A stretch of 64,000 bases of DNA from Zea mays (Eukaryota; Streptophyta; Magnoliopsida; Poales; Poaceae): contig NC_050096.1 of assembly GCF_902167145.1 (NCBI RefSeq), positions 196,866,566-196,930,565 on the forward strand, in the 5' to 3' direction. The position numbers were made by a program, and so were the translations under genes. Below, in pieces: positions 53,916 through 63,990 of the stretch. Position 1 is the stretch's first letter. Each line of letters starts with the position of its first letter. The notes under the pieces were generated by a model. That model worked only from the letters and a program-made list of their open reading frames with translations. It had not been told where the DNA came from and made no database searches.

Positions 53916-56900
53916 TTATACATAGTATCGCCGAAGCTCATCCGCATTCCAAGACCTTGGAATTTCGTTGCCATCCATGTCCTTCAATCTGTACGATCCA
54001 GGCCTTGACGAAGATACTACTAAGAATGGTCCTTCCCATTTCAACTGTAGCTTACCCACTGTATCTGGGTTAGCCACTCTCCGAAGCACCAAGTGTCCCG
54101 GCTCAATATTTTTTAGCCGGACTTTTCTATCTCGCCATTTAACTGTTTCAGCCTGATATTTATTGATATTCTCCACGGCCTGAAGCCTGATCCCTTCTAA
54201 AGCATCCTTTTCCACAAGGCAAGCATCTTCGGGACCTGATTCTGCCGAAGCTACTACTCTTATTGATCCAGCTTTTGCTTCCTCCGGAGTTATTGCTTCG
54301 TCACCGAATAATAATTTGAATGGGGTAAAGCCTGTAGACCTTGATGTTGTTGTATTGTGGCTCCACACCACTTTGATTAACTGATCTGGCCACTTTCCCC
54401 TGGGTTGATTGAAGATTAACTTCATTATTCCTGTCATTATAATGCCGTTGGCCCTTTCAACGAGCCCATTTGACTCCGGATGCCTGACTGATGCAAAATG
54501 GATCTTCGTTCCAATTTGATCACAGAAATTTCTGAAAGCTTCGGAGTCAAACTGCGTTCCATTATCTACAGTGATTGCCTTCGGTACCCCGAAGCGACAG
54601 ACAATATTCTGCCAGAAAAACTTTTGGACAGTGGCCGAAGTTATTGTGGCCAATGGCTTCGCCTCAATCCACTTGGAAAAATACTCCACAGCCACTATAA
54701 CATATTTTAGATTCCCTTGAGCCGGTGGTAATGGACCCAACAAGTCAAGGCCCCACCTTTGCAATGGCCAGATGGGTTGTATCAGCTGTGTCAAAGACGA
54801 AGGTTGTTTTTGATCTCTTGCACATTTCTGACAACCTTCGCACTTTTGCACTAACTCCGCCGCATCCGAAGCTGCCTTCGGCCAATAAAACCCTTGGCGG
54901 AAGACTTTCCCAAGTAATGGCCTGGATCCGATGTGGGATCCACACAGGCCTGCATGTATCTCTTTCATCAACTCTATACCTTCGGCTCTAGATAAGCACT
55001 TGAGCAGCGGAGCGCAAACTCCATGTTTGTATAATTCCCCTTCTATCATGACATACGGACGAGCTCTTGCCTCTATTCTTTTATTGTAAGCTTCGTCATC
55101 TGAAAGGAACTTACCCTGAAGGTAAGAGATTATTTCAGTTCTCCAATCTTCGCTGTAAACAGGAGATATGTTGAGGACTACTCTTTCAAGGAGCTCCACT
55201 GAAGGTGCCTTTATTGTTTCGAAGAACACATCCGAAGGTAACAGCAGCCCCTGTGCCGCAGACTTAGCTAGCAAATCAGCATGCTCATTTTGTCCTCGAG
55301 GGATATTCTTGACAGAGAATCCTTCGAAGGATGCTTCGATCCTTCGGACCGTATCTAGGTATTTTTCAAGCTTCGGATCTTTAGCCTTGCAACTTTTGTC
55401 AACATGACCCGAAACCATCTGGGAATCAGTTTTAAGAATTGCCCTTCTGATTCCCATTGCCTTTAATTTCCGAAGGCCCAGAAGCAGGGCTTCGTACTCA
55501 GCAATATTGTTTGTGCAGCTGAAATCAAGTCTTGCTGCATAACAAGTTTTGACCTTGGATGGTGAAACCAACACAGCAGCTGCACCTGCTCCGAAGATTC
55601 CCCAAGATCCATCACAAAATACTGTCCACACCTCGGCATCTTTATTTGCTTCTTCATCCTGAGCCCCTGGCGTCCAGTCGGCAATGAAATCTGCCAATGC
55701 TTGAGACTGGATCGAAGATCTATGCACATAATCAATGCAAAATTCGTTGAGCTCTGCAGCCCATTTCCCAATCCGTCCAGTAGCTTCTCTATTTCTCATT
55801 ATATCCTTCAACGGCTGCGAAGAAGGAACAATGATATTGTATGCCTGAAAATAATGCCGAAGCTTCCTGGATGCCATTAAAACGGCATATAATACCTTCT
55901 CCAGCTCTGTATAATTTTTCTTTGAGACACTAAGGACCTCAGATACAAAATACACTGGGACTTGCTTCTTGAGCTGGCCATCAAGCTTCTCCTGGACAAG
56001 TGCCGCACTTACTGCTGAGTGCGAAGCTGCCACATATAACAACAGAGGAGCCCCTGGCATTGGTGGAGTTAATGTTGTGAGATCTATCAAGTATTGCTTC
56101 AACTCTTCGAAGGCTTTTTGTTTACTTGGGCCCCATTGAAAGACTTCGGCTGACTTCAGCACCTCGAAAAATGGTAAGTTTCTTTCTGCTGATCTGGATA
56201 TAAATCTGTTGAGAGATGCCAGCCTTCCTGTCAATCTTTGGGCCCCTTTTCTTGTAGTTGGTGGCTCCATTCGAAGTATAGCTTCGATTTTATTTGGATT
56301 AGCTTCGATTCCCTTTGTTGAAACCAAGCATCCAAGAAATTTACCCTTCTTTACTCCGAAGACACATTTCTCTGGATTCAGCTTCAAACCAGCTTGTCTG
56401 AAGCTGGCGAAGGTCTCCTGCAGATCAGCAATATGATTTTCCTGCTTCGTGCTTTTGACGATAATGTCATCAACATAGGTCAACACATTTCTGCCTATTT
56501 GAGACTGAAGAACCTTCGCAGTCATTCTGCTGAAACTTCCTCCAGCGTTTTTGAGCCCTTCAGGCATCCGAAGATAGCAATACGTGCCACTTGGAGTTAT
56601 GAAGCTAGTTTTCGGCTCATCTTCCTTTTTCATCCAGATTTGATGATATCCTGAGTAACAGTCCAAGAGACTCATGAGCTCTGAAGAAGCTGCTGCATCG
56701 ACTAGAGAGTCTATCCTTGGCAACGGGAATTCGTCCTTCGGACAAGCCTTGTTGAGATCTGTGAAATCGATACACATTCTCCACTTGCCATTGGCCTTCT
56801 TCACCATAACAGTGTTAGCTAGCCACTCTGGATACTTCACTTCTCTGATAACTCCTGCACTGAGGAGTCTTTTTACTTCATTGCGAGCCCCTTCGGCCTT

Positions 56901-57869
56901 GTCATCAGACATTTTCCGAAGCCTCTGCTTTCGGGGTCTGAAGGATGGGTCAACATTGAGCGAATGTTCAATAACATCCCGATTTACTCCACAGAGATCA
57001 TTAGCCGACCATGCAAAAACATCTTTGTTGTTGAATAAAAACCTTATCAAGGTTTTCTCCTGGTCTTCAGATAATTGCGAGCCCAACAGCACCTTCTGCT
57101 CTGCTATGTCCTCACACAATAGCATGGGCTTCGGCTGATCTGCTGAAGCTGCCTTCTCCCTTCTGAATTTGTACTGTTCACAAGCTTCGGCTCCATCTAT
57201 ATTATGAATTGCTTTGGAGTCAGTCCAGTTACCTTCGGCCCTTCTTGCGGCTTCCTGACTTCCATGGATAGCAATGGGTCCCTGTTCCGAAGGTATCTTC
57301 ATGCAAAGATAAGCAGGATGAAGGATTGCTTCGAAGGCATTAAGAGTACCACGACCAACAATTGCATTGTAAGGATATTCCATGTCAACAATGTCAAACA
57401 CAACTTGCTCAGTTCTAGTGTTGTTGATGAATCCGAAGGTCACTGACATGGTGATCTTGCCCAGTGCTACAATCTGTCTTCCTCCGAAGCCACAGAGAGG
57501 ATGTGTAGCATCATGAATCTTATCTTCTGGCTCTTGCATTTGTCTGAAGGCTTTAGCAAATATGATGTCAGCTGCACTGCCTGTGTCAACCAAGACATTG
57601 TGGACCAGAAATCCTTTGATAACACAAGAGATAACCATGGCATCGTTGTGTGGGTAATCTTTGAGCTGAAGGTCCTCCTGGGAGAAGGTAATAGGAATGT
57701 GAGACCATCTTGTCTTGATGAAGGGTCCTTGCACCCCAACATGCTGTACCCTCCTCTGTGCTTCCTTCTTCTGTTTCTTGTTAGCTGGCTCTGAGGACGA
57801 GCCACCTGTGATCGGTAGCACCAGCTTCGGGTCCGAAGTAGCTCCAGCTCGGTTGTTGAACGAAGCCAT
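53916..57869 (-). CDS. Pol polyprotein of the Grande-like element: protease, RT, RNase H, integrase (no gag)
   Basis: One uninterrupted frame of 1,317 codons from MASFNNRAG (57869); an ATG at 57932 inside the LTR is also open but unlikely. After about 40 residues of gag-like linker comes protease (LVDTGSAADIIF, near residue 95). RT follows (YPEWLANTVMVKKANGKWRM, DLNKACPKDEFPLPRID, LTYVDDIIVKST), then RNase H (VFCDGSWGIFGAG, NNIAEYEALLLGL, LKTDSQMVSG). Integrase has the HHCC region (HAGLCGSHIGSRPLLGK, CEGCQKC), the DDE core (WGLDLLGPL, TVDNGTQFDS, SNGLVERANG) and a GPFLVV...SWNADELRRYYV tail. No chromodomain. Gag capsid and nucleocapsid are missing by an in-frame deletion, so packaging must come from another element. 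All visible catalytic residues are kept. Confidence 0.93.
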   Translation of the reverse strand: MASFNNRAGATSDPKLVLPITGGSSSEPANKKQKKEAQRRVQHVGVQGPFIKTRWSHIPITFSQEDLQLKDYPHNDAMVISCVIKGFLVHNVLVDTGSAADIIFAKAFRQMQEPEDKIHDATHPLCGFGGRQIVALGKITMSVTFGFINNTRTEQVVFDIVDMEYPYNAIVGRGTLNAFEAILHPAYLCMKIPSEQGPIAIHGSQEAARRAEGNWTDSKAIHNIDGAEACEQYKFRREKAASADQPKPMLLCEDIAEQKVLLGSQLSEDQEKTLIRFLFNNKDVFAWSANDLCGVNRDVIEHSLNVDPSFRPRKQRLRKMSDDKAEGARNEVKRLLSAGVIREVKYPEWLANTVMVKKANGKWRMCIDFTDLNKACPKDEFPLPRIDSLVDAAASSELMSLLDCYSGYHQIWMKKEDEPKTSFITPSGTYCYLRMPEGLKNAGGSFSRMTAKVLQSQIGRNVLTYVDDIIVKSTKQENHIADLQETFASFRQAGLKLNPEKCVFGVKKGKFLGCLVSTKGIEANPNKIEAILRMEPPTTRKGAQRLTGRLASLNRFISRSAERNLPFFEVLKSAEVFQWGPSKQKAFEELKQYLIDLTTLTPPMPGAPLLLYVAASHSAVSAALVQEKLDGQLKKQVPVYFVSEVLSVSKKNYTELEKVLYAVLMASRKLRHYFQAYNIIVPSSQPLKDIMRNREATGRIGKWAAELNEFCIDYVHRSSIQSQALADFIADWTPGAQDEEANKDAEVWTVFCDGSWGIFGAGAAAVLVSPSKVKTCYAARLDFSCTNNIAEYEALLLGLRKLKAMGIRRAILKTDSQMVSGHVDKSCKAKDPKLEKYLDTVRRIEASFEGFSVKNIPRGQNEHADLLAKSAAQGLLLPSDVFFETIKAPSVELLERVVLNISPVYSEDWRTEIISYLQGKFLSDDEAYNKRIEARARPYVMIEGELYKHGVCAPLLKCLSRAEGIELMKEIHAGLCGSHIGSRPLLGKVFRQGFYWPKAASDAAELVQKCEGCQKCARDQKQPSSLTQLIQPIWPLQRWGLDLLGPLPPAQGNLKYVIVAVEYFSKWIEAKPLATITSATVQKFFWQNIVCRFGVPKAITVDNGTQFDSEAFRNFCDQIGTKIHFASVRHPESNGLVERANGIIMTGIMKLIFNQPRGKWPDQLIKVVWSHNTTTSRSTGFTPFKLLFGDEAITPEEAKAGSIRVVASAESGPEDACLVEKDALEGIRLQAVENINKYQAETVKWRDRKVRLKNIEPGHLVLRRVANPDTVGKLQLKWEGPFLVVSSSRPGSYRLKDMDGNEIPRSWNADELRRYYV

Positions 57870-57895
57870 CAGCTCAAAAAGTGGAAGTGAGTTCA

Positions 57896-57912
57896 CCGGA
57901 GGTGGGCGCCAA
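57896..57912 (-). other. Primer binding site of the Grande-like element
   Basis: Minus strand TTGGCGCCCACCTCCGG directly after the LTR end CCCCAACA (57913). Confidence 0.82.
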
Positions 57913-58494
57913 TGTTGGGGACTTGTTCTCAAATGCTAAGAATTAAGAACAAGGCAACATAGAAAATGTTAAGTGTAAAAGTCCTTCGTCCTCCATAACA
58001 TTATATCCCTTTGGAATATAAAGCATCTCGGACGAAGGTTACGAAGGACGTAGCTTCGTAAGCGTGACAATGAGGAACGAAGCATTCATATAAATCATGA
58101 GATATGAAAATACTTAAATGTTATCATAAAATCATCTCCATTTTCAATATTATAAACGAATGTAAATGACTCCAAATTACAAATGTACCTTCGGTCTTGA
58201 AGAATACAAGTGTGATGTGAAGGCAAATGACAGGTTCGTGTGAACAGTACGGGGGTACTGTTCATCTATTTATAGACACAGGACGCAACCTGTGACGAAT
58301 TACAATTATGCCCTTTACAAAAGTTTACAACATTATCTTAGACCTCTATGGATAAAAAGGTCATTCTATCTTTATGTCGGTTTGCAACGCCGAAGCTCTA
58401 TAAAAAGGAACCTTCGGCCATTTCCTGAGGACGATTTCAGCCGAAGCTGCTTCTTCACGCAAGACCTTCGGCGCAACGAAGCATGGGCCCAACA
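57913..58494 (-). repeat. 5' LTR of the Grande-like element
   Basis: 582 bp, differing from the other LTR by two visible substitutions, which marks a recent insertion. Confidence 0.92.
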
Positions 58495-58517
58495 ATCCGC
58501 CTGTGATGTGTGTACAC

Positions 58518-58525
58518 TATAAAAG
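58518..58525 (+). promoter_or_regulatory. TATA box of CACTA-2 tnpD
   Basis: TATAAAAG in ACACTATAAAAGGGC, counterpart of 16123-16130. It is now separated from most of the motif palindrome by the nested retroelement. Confidence 0.6.
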
Positions 58526-58946
58526 GGCTAGCCCCCAACGGGTTCCAGAACCCTAACTCGCAGAACCCTAATTCACAGCACTGTAGCGGCGGCGGGTTTT
58601 TTTTGAGATCTACAGGGAGAAGGTTTTGTTTTTGAGTTTATTGATTGATTTCAATAGTTTATGCATATATATGATCTCCATTTGTTTTCTTTCTCATTTT
58701 GATGCGATTTTTTGCCTCAATTTTGTAATATAGAACGGATTTGAAGAAAAGCTTTGGAATTCAAGATTTGGACTTATAATAGTTGATCTAGTTTAAAGAT
58801 TCTTTAAAAACACAATTGTCTCACCTCAAGGTATCTATTGTTGCAATGTTTGTTTTATTTTCATACATATCAATTTGTTTCATGTTTTATGGATGAATTC
58901 AATTAATTAATGATTTTATTGATGTTAATCAATATAAGGATAGGTA

Positions 58947-61900
58947 ATGGACCGAGGTTGGATGTACAATGTGCCAAGACCACATCCGTTGTATATTCGA
59001 AATTTGAGAAGCTTTATTGAAGCGGCCAAAAAGCACGCGAATTTGCGAAAGAGCAAGGAGATATTATGTCCGTGCATCGACTGTGATAATAAGATATCTT
59101 GGAGAGATACAGGAGTAATCCAATCACATCTGCTAAAAAGAGGGTTTAAAAACAATTACACGATATGGTCAGAACATGGTGAGTTGGATCCGTGTGAAGT
59201 GCCTGGTAATGACGAGAGAGTTGTCGGAATTTTAGATCTTAAAGTTGATGGTAAAGTGGATAATGTGGATGCTAATCAAGATTTTGAAGAATTTGATTGC
59301 GAAGAGATGTTGCGCCATATGGAACCAGAAATGTTGAGTTCTGTGGGATCGCAGAAAGGGCTATCTAAAATGGAGGGACTGGAAAGTGCTTCAAAAGAAC
59401 CTTTATATGATGAATCAAAGGGTTGTGACAAAGAGTTTACTACACTGCATACAGTTCTAGAACTTCTGAAGTTGAAGGCTAGCGCCGGATGGTCTGATAC
59501 TAGCTTCACAGATCTTTTGAATTTTCTGTCCCAATTACTACCAAAACCCAACAAACTACCAACAAGCACTTATAAAGCGAAGAAGCTTATATCTCCCATA
59601 GCTCTGGGTGTGCAAAAAATTCATGCATGTCCGAACCATTGTATTCTGTATCGTGGCGATTTTGAGAACGCATCAAGATGCCCAGTTTGCAATGTCAGTC
59701 GATACAAGAAGAGCTACAATCAAGACTGTGTAAAAAAATTCCTGAAGAAAAATAAAAACAAGAAATCCACTATTGGACCTGAAAGTGACGATGACACTTT
59801 TGATGACATGGATGGGAAAAAGAAGTCAAAGAACCCAGCTTTGGTGATGTGGTAGCTTCCAGTAATTGATCGCTTAAAACGTTTGTTCTCAAATCCTAGG
59901 GAGGCTGAGCTTATGCGTTGGCATGCTGAAAATCGCAAGCAGAATAACAAACAGATTCGACACCCTGCTGATGCATCACAATGGAAAAATTTCGATCTTA
60001 TGTATCCTGAGTTTGCCAAAGAAACCAGAAATGTAAGATTTGCTTTGGGTACAGACGAAATGAATCCATTTGGTGAAAAAAGAAGTGTACATAGCACCTG
60101 GCCCGTGACTTTAACGATGTACAACCTTCCATCATGGCTGTGTCACAAAAGAAAGTATATTATGTTAACTATTCTTATTCAAGGTCCGAAATCAGCTGGT
60201 GTTGATATTGATGTGTTCCTAGAACCTCTTATGGAAGATATGACAAAGCTCTGGAATGAAGGAGTTAGAATATGGGATGAGTATTGCCATGAGTATTTCA
60301 ACTTAAGAGCAATTATATTTGTTACCATCCATGATTCTCCCGGTGGCGCCACACTATCAGGGCAAAAGACTAAAGGAAAGAATGGTTGTGTAGTGTGCGT
60401 CGATGGAACTGCTTCCATGTACCTTAAATCATCCAAGAAGTTGGTGTTCATGGGACACAGACGGTTCTTGATGAAGCAGCATAAGTACCGAAAGATGAAA
60501 GCGGAATTTAACAATCAACTGGAAAGTGAAGGTGCACCAAAGCCTTATAGTGGGAAACTTGTTTTTGAAATTGTAAAGAACATTCATGTTGTATTCGGAA
60601 AGGGAAAAAAAAAGGAGAAAAGAGAAAGAGAACTGACCCTTCAACTTACACAACTTTCAAGAAGCAATCAATTTTTTTCAAGTACCTCCCATACTGGAAG
60701 GATATGGAAATTTGCCACAGCATTGATTTGATGCATGTAACAAAAAATGTTTTTACAGCATCATTGGAACCTTGCTGGGCATGCCGAGTAAGACAAAAGA
60801 CGGACTCAAATCACGCAATGATCTAGTAGATCTTCAAATCAGACCGGAACTTCATCCAGTGGATAGTGGCAAAGGGAAGCCTTACCTCCCCCCAGCTAGC
60901 TACAACTTGTCAGTTGAGGAGAGAACAAAGATTTGCAAATGTTTGCGTGGGGTCAAAGTGCCCACAGGTTTCTCATCCAATATCAGCAGACTAGTCAGGA
61001 TGAAGGACTTGTCTCTATTTGGCTACAACTCTCATGACTGCCATGTGATGATGACGGTGTTCCTCCCAATTGCGGTAAGAGCCCTCGAAACAGAGCATGT
61101 CAAAGTTGTCATCACACGCTTGTGTTACTTTTTCAATGCGGTTTCACAAAAAGTAATAGCTTTAGAATATTTGGACTATCTAAAGGCATACATCATCGAG
61201 ACTATGTGCAAGCTTGAAATGTGTTTTCCTCCATCATTTTTTGATATGCAAGTACACCTAATCATACATCTCGTGGATCAGATAAAAATATTAGGGCCAC
61301 TATATTTACATCATATGTTTCAGTTGGAGCGATACCTGGGAGTATTAAAAGGTTATGTGCGAAATCGCGCTCACCCAGAGGGTTCAATCATGGAGGGATA
61401 CACTACAGAAGAAGTGATTGAGAGCTGTATAGATTACATCAGTGACGGAACAATGATAGGTGTGCCTGTACCTAAACATGAGGGTAAACTATGTGGGAGA
61501 GGGAGAATGGGCAAGAAAACTTTTCGCGTTGAGGATTACAAGCTAGTACATTGTGCTCATGGTAGTGTACTACAACATCTCACGATAGCCGAGCCTTACA
61601 TAGAGGAACACCTGGATGAGCTTCGTAAAGAAAATCAGAACCGCACAGAGGACTGGATCATGAGGGAGCACAGACATCGTTTCAGCGAATGGTTAATGGA
61701 CAAAAACATCCCATTCGGAGACTCTTTGGAAGAGAAAACAATGAAGAATTTGGCTTCTGGGCCATCGTGTTTTGTGACATCATGGCAAGCATATGACATC
61801 AATGGGTACACATTCTACACTAAATCAAAAGACATGAAAAGTGTTGCACAAAATAGTGGTGTTCGTATCGATGCTTTTGACCTACATGGACAGAAGACCA

Positions 61901-62307
61901 CATATTTTGGATTCATAGAGGAAATATGGGAACTTGATTATGGCCCAAGCATGAAAATACCCTTATTTAAGTGCCAATTAGTACAACATCTCGTGGGGGT
62001 GATAGTGGATAACTACGGACTCACACTGGTAGACTTAAAGAAAGTAGGATATAAAGATGACCCGTGGGTTCTCGCCGAATGTGTTGCACAAGTGTTCTAT
62101 GTACTCGATCCAGCAGATGAGAAGATGCATGTAGTTATTTCTGGAAAGCAAAAAATTGTTGGAGTTGAGAATGTGGGAGACCAAGATGAGGAATACAATA
62201 AGTATGAAGAGATGTTCGTCTTTAACGGTCCAGAGAGAATCAAGCGTGTGGAAAAGAAAATTGATAAGAACTTAAAGCCATACATGCGGAAAAATGGTAG
62301 TTCATGA
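58947..62307 (+). pseudogene. CACTA-2 tnpD-like transposase (Transposase_21)
   Basis: Same protein as 16642-23400 (MDRGWMYNVPRPHP...). Length is 3,361 nt against 3,363 in the sibling, explained by two single-base deletions: one in an A run near 60606-60616 and one near 60752 (GTTTTTACAGC against GTTTTTGACAGC). There is also TAG at 59853-59855 where the sibling has Tyr. The C-terminal part from about 60772 is open to the stop and supplies the Tyr codon that is TAA in CACTA-1. Domains and order are as for the sibling. Not functional. Confidence 0.93.
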
Positions 62308-62782
62308 AAAATTGTATGAATCAAATTGTATTTGTTATCATGTATGATCGACTATGAATTGTGGTTGCCAATTAATTTAAAATCTCTCTAGTTATCTATG
62401 TGTGCTATTATAATTCATTTAAATTGTATTTGCATATTATTGTAAAAAATTAAATATTAATTCATTTAAATTGTATTTGCATATTTCTGTTAAAAATTAA
62501 ATATTAATTCATTTAAATTGTATTTGCATATTTCTGTTAAAAATTAAAATTATTTTCATATTTAAATTGTATTTTCATATTTTTGCAATCACAGGCGGTT
62601 TTTTCTTAGGGTCCGTTTGTGAAAAGGATAGAGCACCACAGGCGGTCCTAAACAAAAACCGCTTGTGATACTATTACATCACAGGCGTACTGAACCGCCT
62701 GGGACATCACAGGCGGTTTTCTAACCGAACCGCCTGTGATGTAAAAAGCCTACCGCTTGTATAGAGCCAAATTGTACTGGTG
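62308..62782. repeat. 3' flank and right subterminal repeats of CACTA-2
   Basis: An AT-rich tail with one more TTCATTTAAATTGTATTTGC unit than in CACTA-1, then ATCACAGGCGGT motifs from 62588 to the terminus. Confidence 0.75.
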
Positions 62783-63990
62783 GCCTCATCCTCATTTTGA
62801 GTTGTTGGAGATGCTTGTGTGGAGGAGGATGGTTGATCTTGTGCTTGAATGGGCTCTTCGGATTCCTTAGGACACACATCCCCAATGGACATGTTCCTTA
62901 GTGCGATGCACGGAGCCTCTTCATCTAATTCATCAAGATCAACTTGCTCTACTTGAGAGCCGTTAGTTTCATCGAACACAACGTCACAAGAAACTTCAAC
63001 TAGTCCTGAGGACTTGTTAAAGACTCTATATGCCCTTGTGTTTGAATCATATCCTAGTAAAAAGCCTTCTACAGTTTTAGGAGCAAATTTAGATTTTCTA
63101 CCTCTTTTAACAAGAATAAAGCATTTGCTACCAAAGACTCTAAAATATGAAATATTGGGCTTTTTACCGGTTAGGAGTTCATATGATGTCTTCTTGAGGA
63201 TTCGGTGTAGATACAACCGGTTGATGGCGTAGCAGGCGGTGTTGACCGCCTCGGCCCAAAACCGATCCGAAGTCTTGTACTCATCAAGCATGGTTCTTGC
63301 CATGTCTAGTAGAGTTCTATTCTTCCTCTCCACTACACCATTTTGTTGTGGCGTGTAGGGAGAAGAGAACTCATGCTTGATGCCCTCCTCCTCAAGGAAG
63401 CCTTCAATTTGGGAATTCTTGAACTCCGTCCCATTATCGCTTCTAATTTTCTTGATCCTTAAGCTGAACTCATTTTGAGCCCGTCTCAAGAATCCCTTTA
63501 AAGTCTCTTGGGTTTGAGATTTTTCCTGCAAAAAAAACACCCAAGTGAAGCGAGAATAGTCATCCACAATAACTAGACAGTACTTACTCCCGCCGATGCT
63601 TATATAAGCGATTGGGCTGAATAGGCCCATGTGGAGGAGCTCAAGTGGCCTGTCAGTCGTCAAGATGTTCTTATGTGGATGATGGGCACCTACTTGCTTC
63701 CTGGCTTGGCATGCGCTACAAATCCTGTCTTTCTCAAAATGAACATTGGTTAGTCCTAAAATATGTTCACCCTTTAGAAGCTTGTGAAGATTCTTCATTC
63801 CAACATGTGCTAGTCGGCGATGCCAAAGCCAGCCCATGTTAGTCTTAGCAATTAAGCAAGTGTCGAGTTCAGCTCTATTGAAATCAACTAAGTATAGCTG
63901 ACCCTCTAACACTCCCTTAAATGCTATTGAATCATCACTCCTTCTAAAGACAGTGACACCTACATCAGTAAATAGACAGTTGTAGCCCAT
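62783..63990 (-). CDS. Copia integrase segment of the Ji/Opie pol (partial)
   Basis: Minus strand from the window edge: GAG-pre-integrase zinc region (LWHRRLAHVGMKNLHKLLKG ... CSACQARKQ). The integrase core follows with Asp in VIVDDYSRFTWVFFL, Asp in IRSDNGTEF and Glu in QNGVVERKNRTLLDMARTML, then a C-terminal part (LLTGKKPNISYFRVFGSKC, VEGFLLGYDSNTRAYRVFNK) and an acidic linker ending NEDEA at the CACTA-2 edge. It would insert the element cDNA. No stop is seen inside this segment, but the frame upstream is outside the window and RT is broken. Confidence 0.9.

Larger units (their letters stand above)
48906..58494 (-). mobile_element. Grande-like Tat-lineage element (9,589 bp): gag-less pol plus antisense spliced gene
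   Basis: LTRs 48906-49487 and 57913-58494, both 582 bp, with the 5-bp duplication ATCCG on both sides (48901-48905, 58495-58499). Orientation is minus: PBS TTGGCGCCCACC at 57912-57901 and polypurine tract (GAAAGGGGCTAC, 49499-49488) next to the 3' LTR. LTRs differ at only two positions that I can see (GCAGCC/GCAACC near 49287/58288, CTGGGG/CTGAGG near 49420/58427). Pol is on the minus strand and an additional gene on the plus strand, the layout known for Grande and related Tat elements. Confidence 0.93.
41956..62782 (+). mobile_element. CACTA-2: sibling En/Spm-type transposon (20.8 kb including the nested Grande-like element)
   Basis: Left end CACTACTACAGG (41956), right end ...TTGTACTGGTG (62782), so the right terminus is CACCA rather than CACTA. 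The duplication GCC is at 41953-41955 and 62783-62785. Same layout as CACTA-1: subterminal arrays, minus-strand tnpA-like/Ulp1 gene, one B3-like hairpin, captured fragments, GC-rich block, palindrome, plus-strand tnpD. Without the Grande-like element it is about 11.2 kb. It interrupts Copia pol. Confidence 0.95.

Noticed and set aside
57870..57932. Upstream ATG start of pol inside the LTR
   Set aside because: It would place translation start within the LTR/PBS region; the ATG at 57869 (MASFNN) just after the PBS is more plausible.
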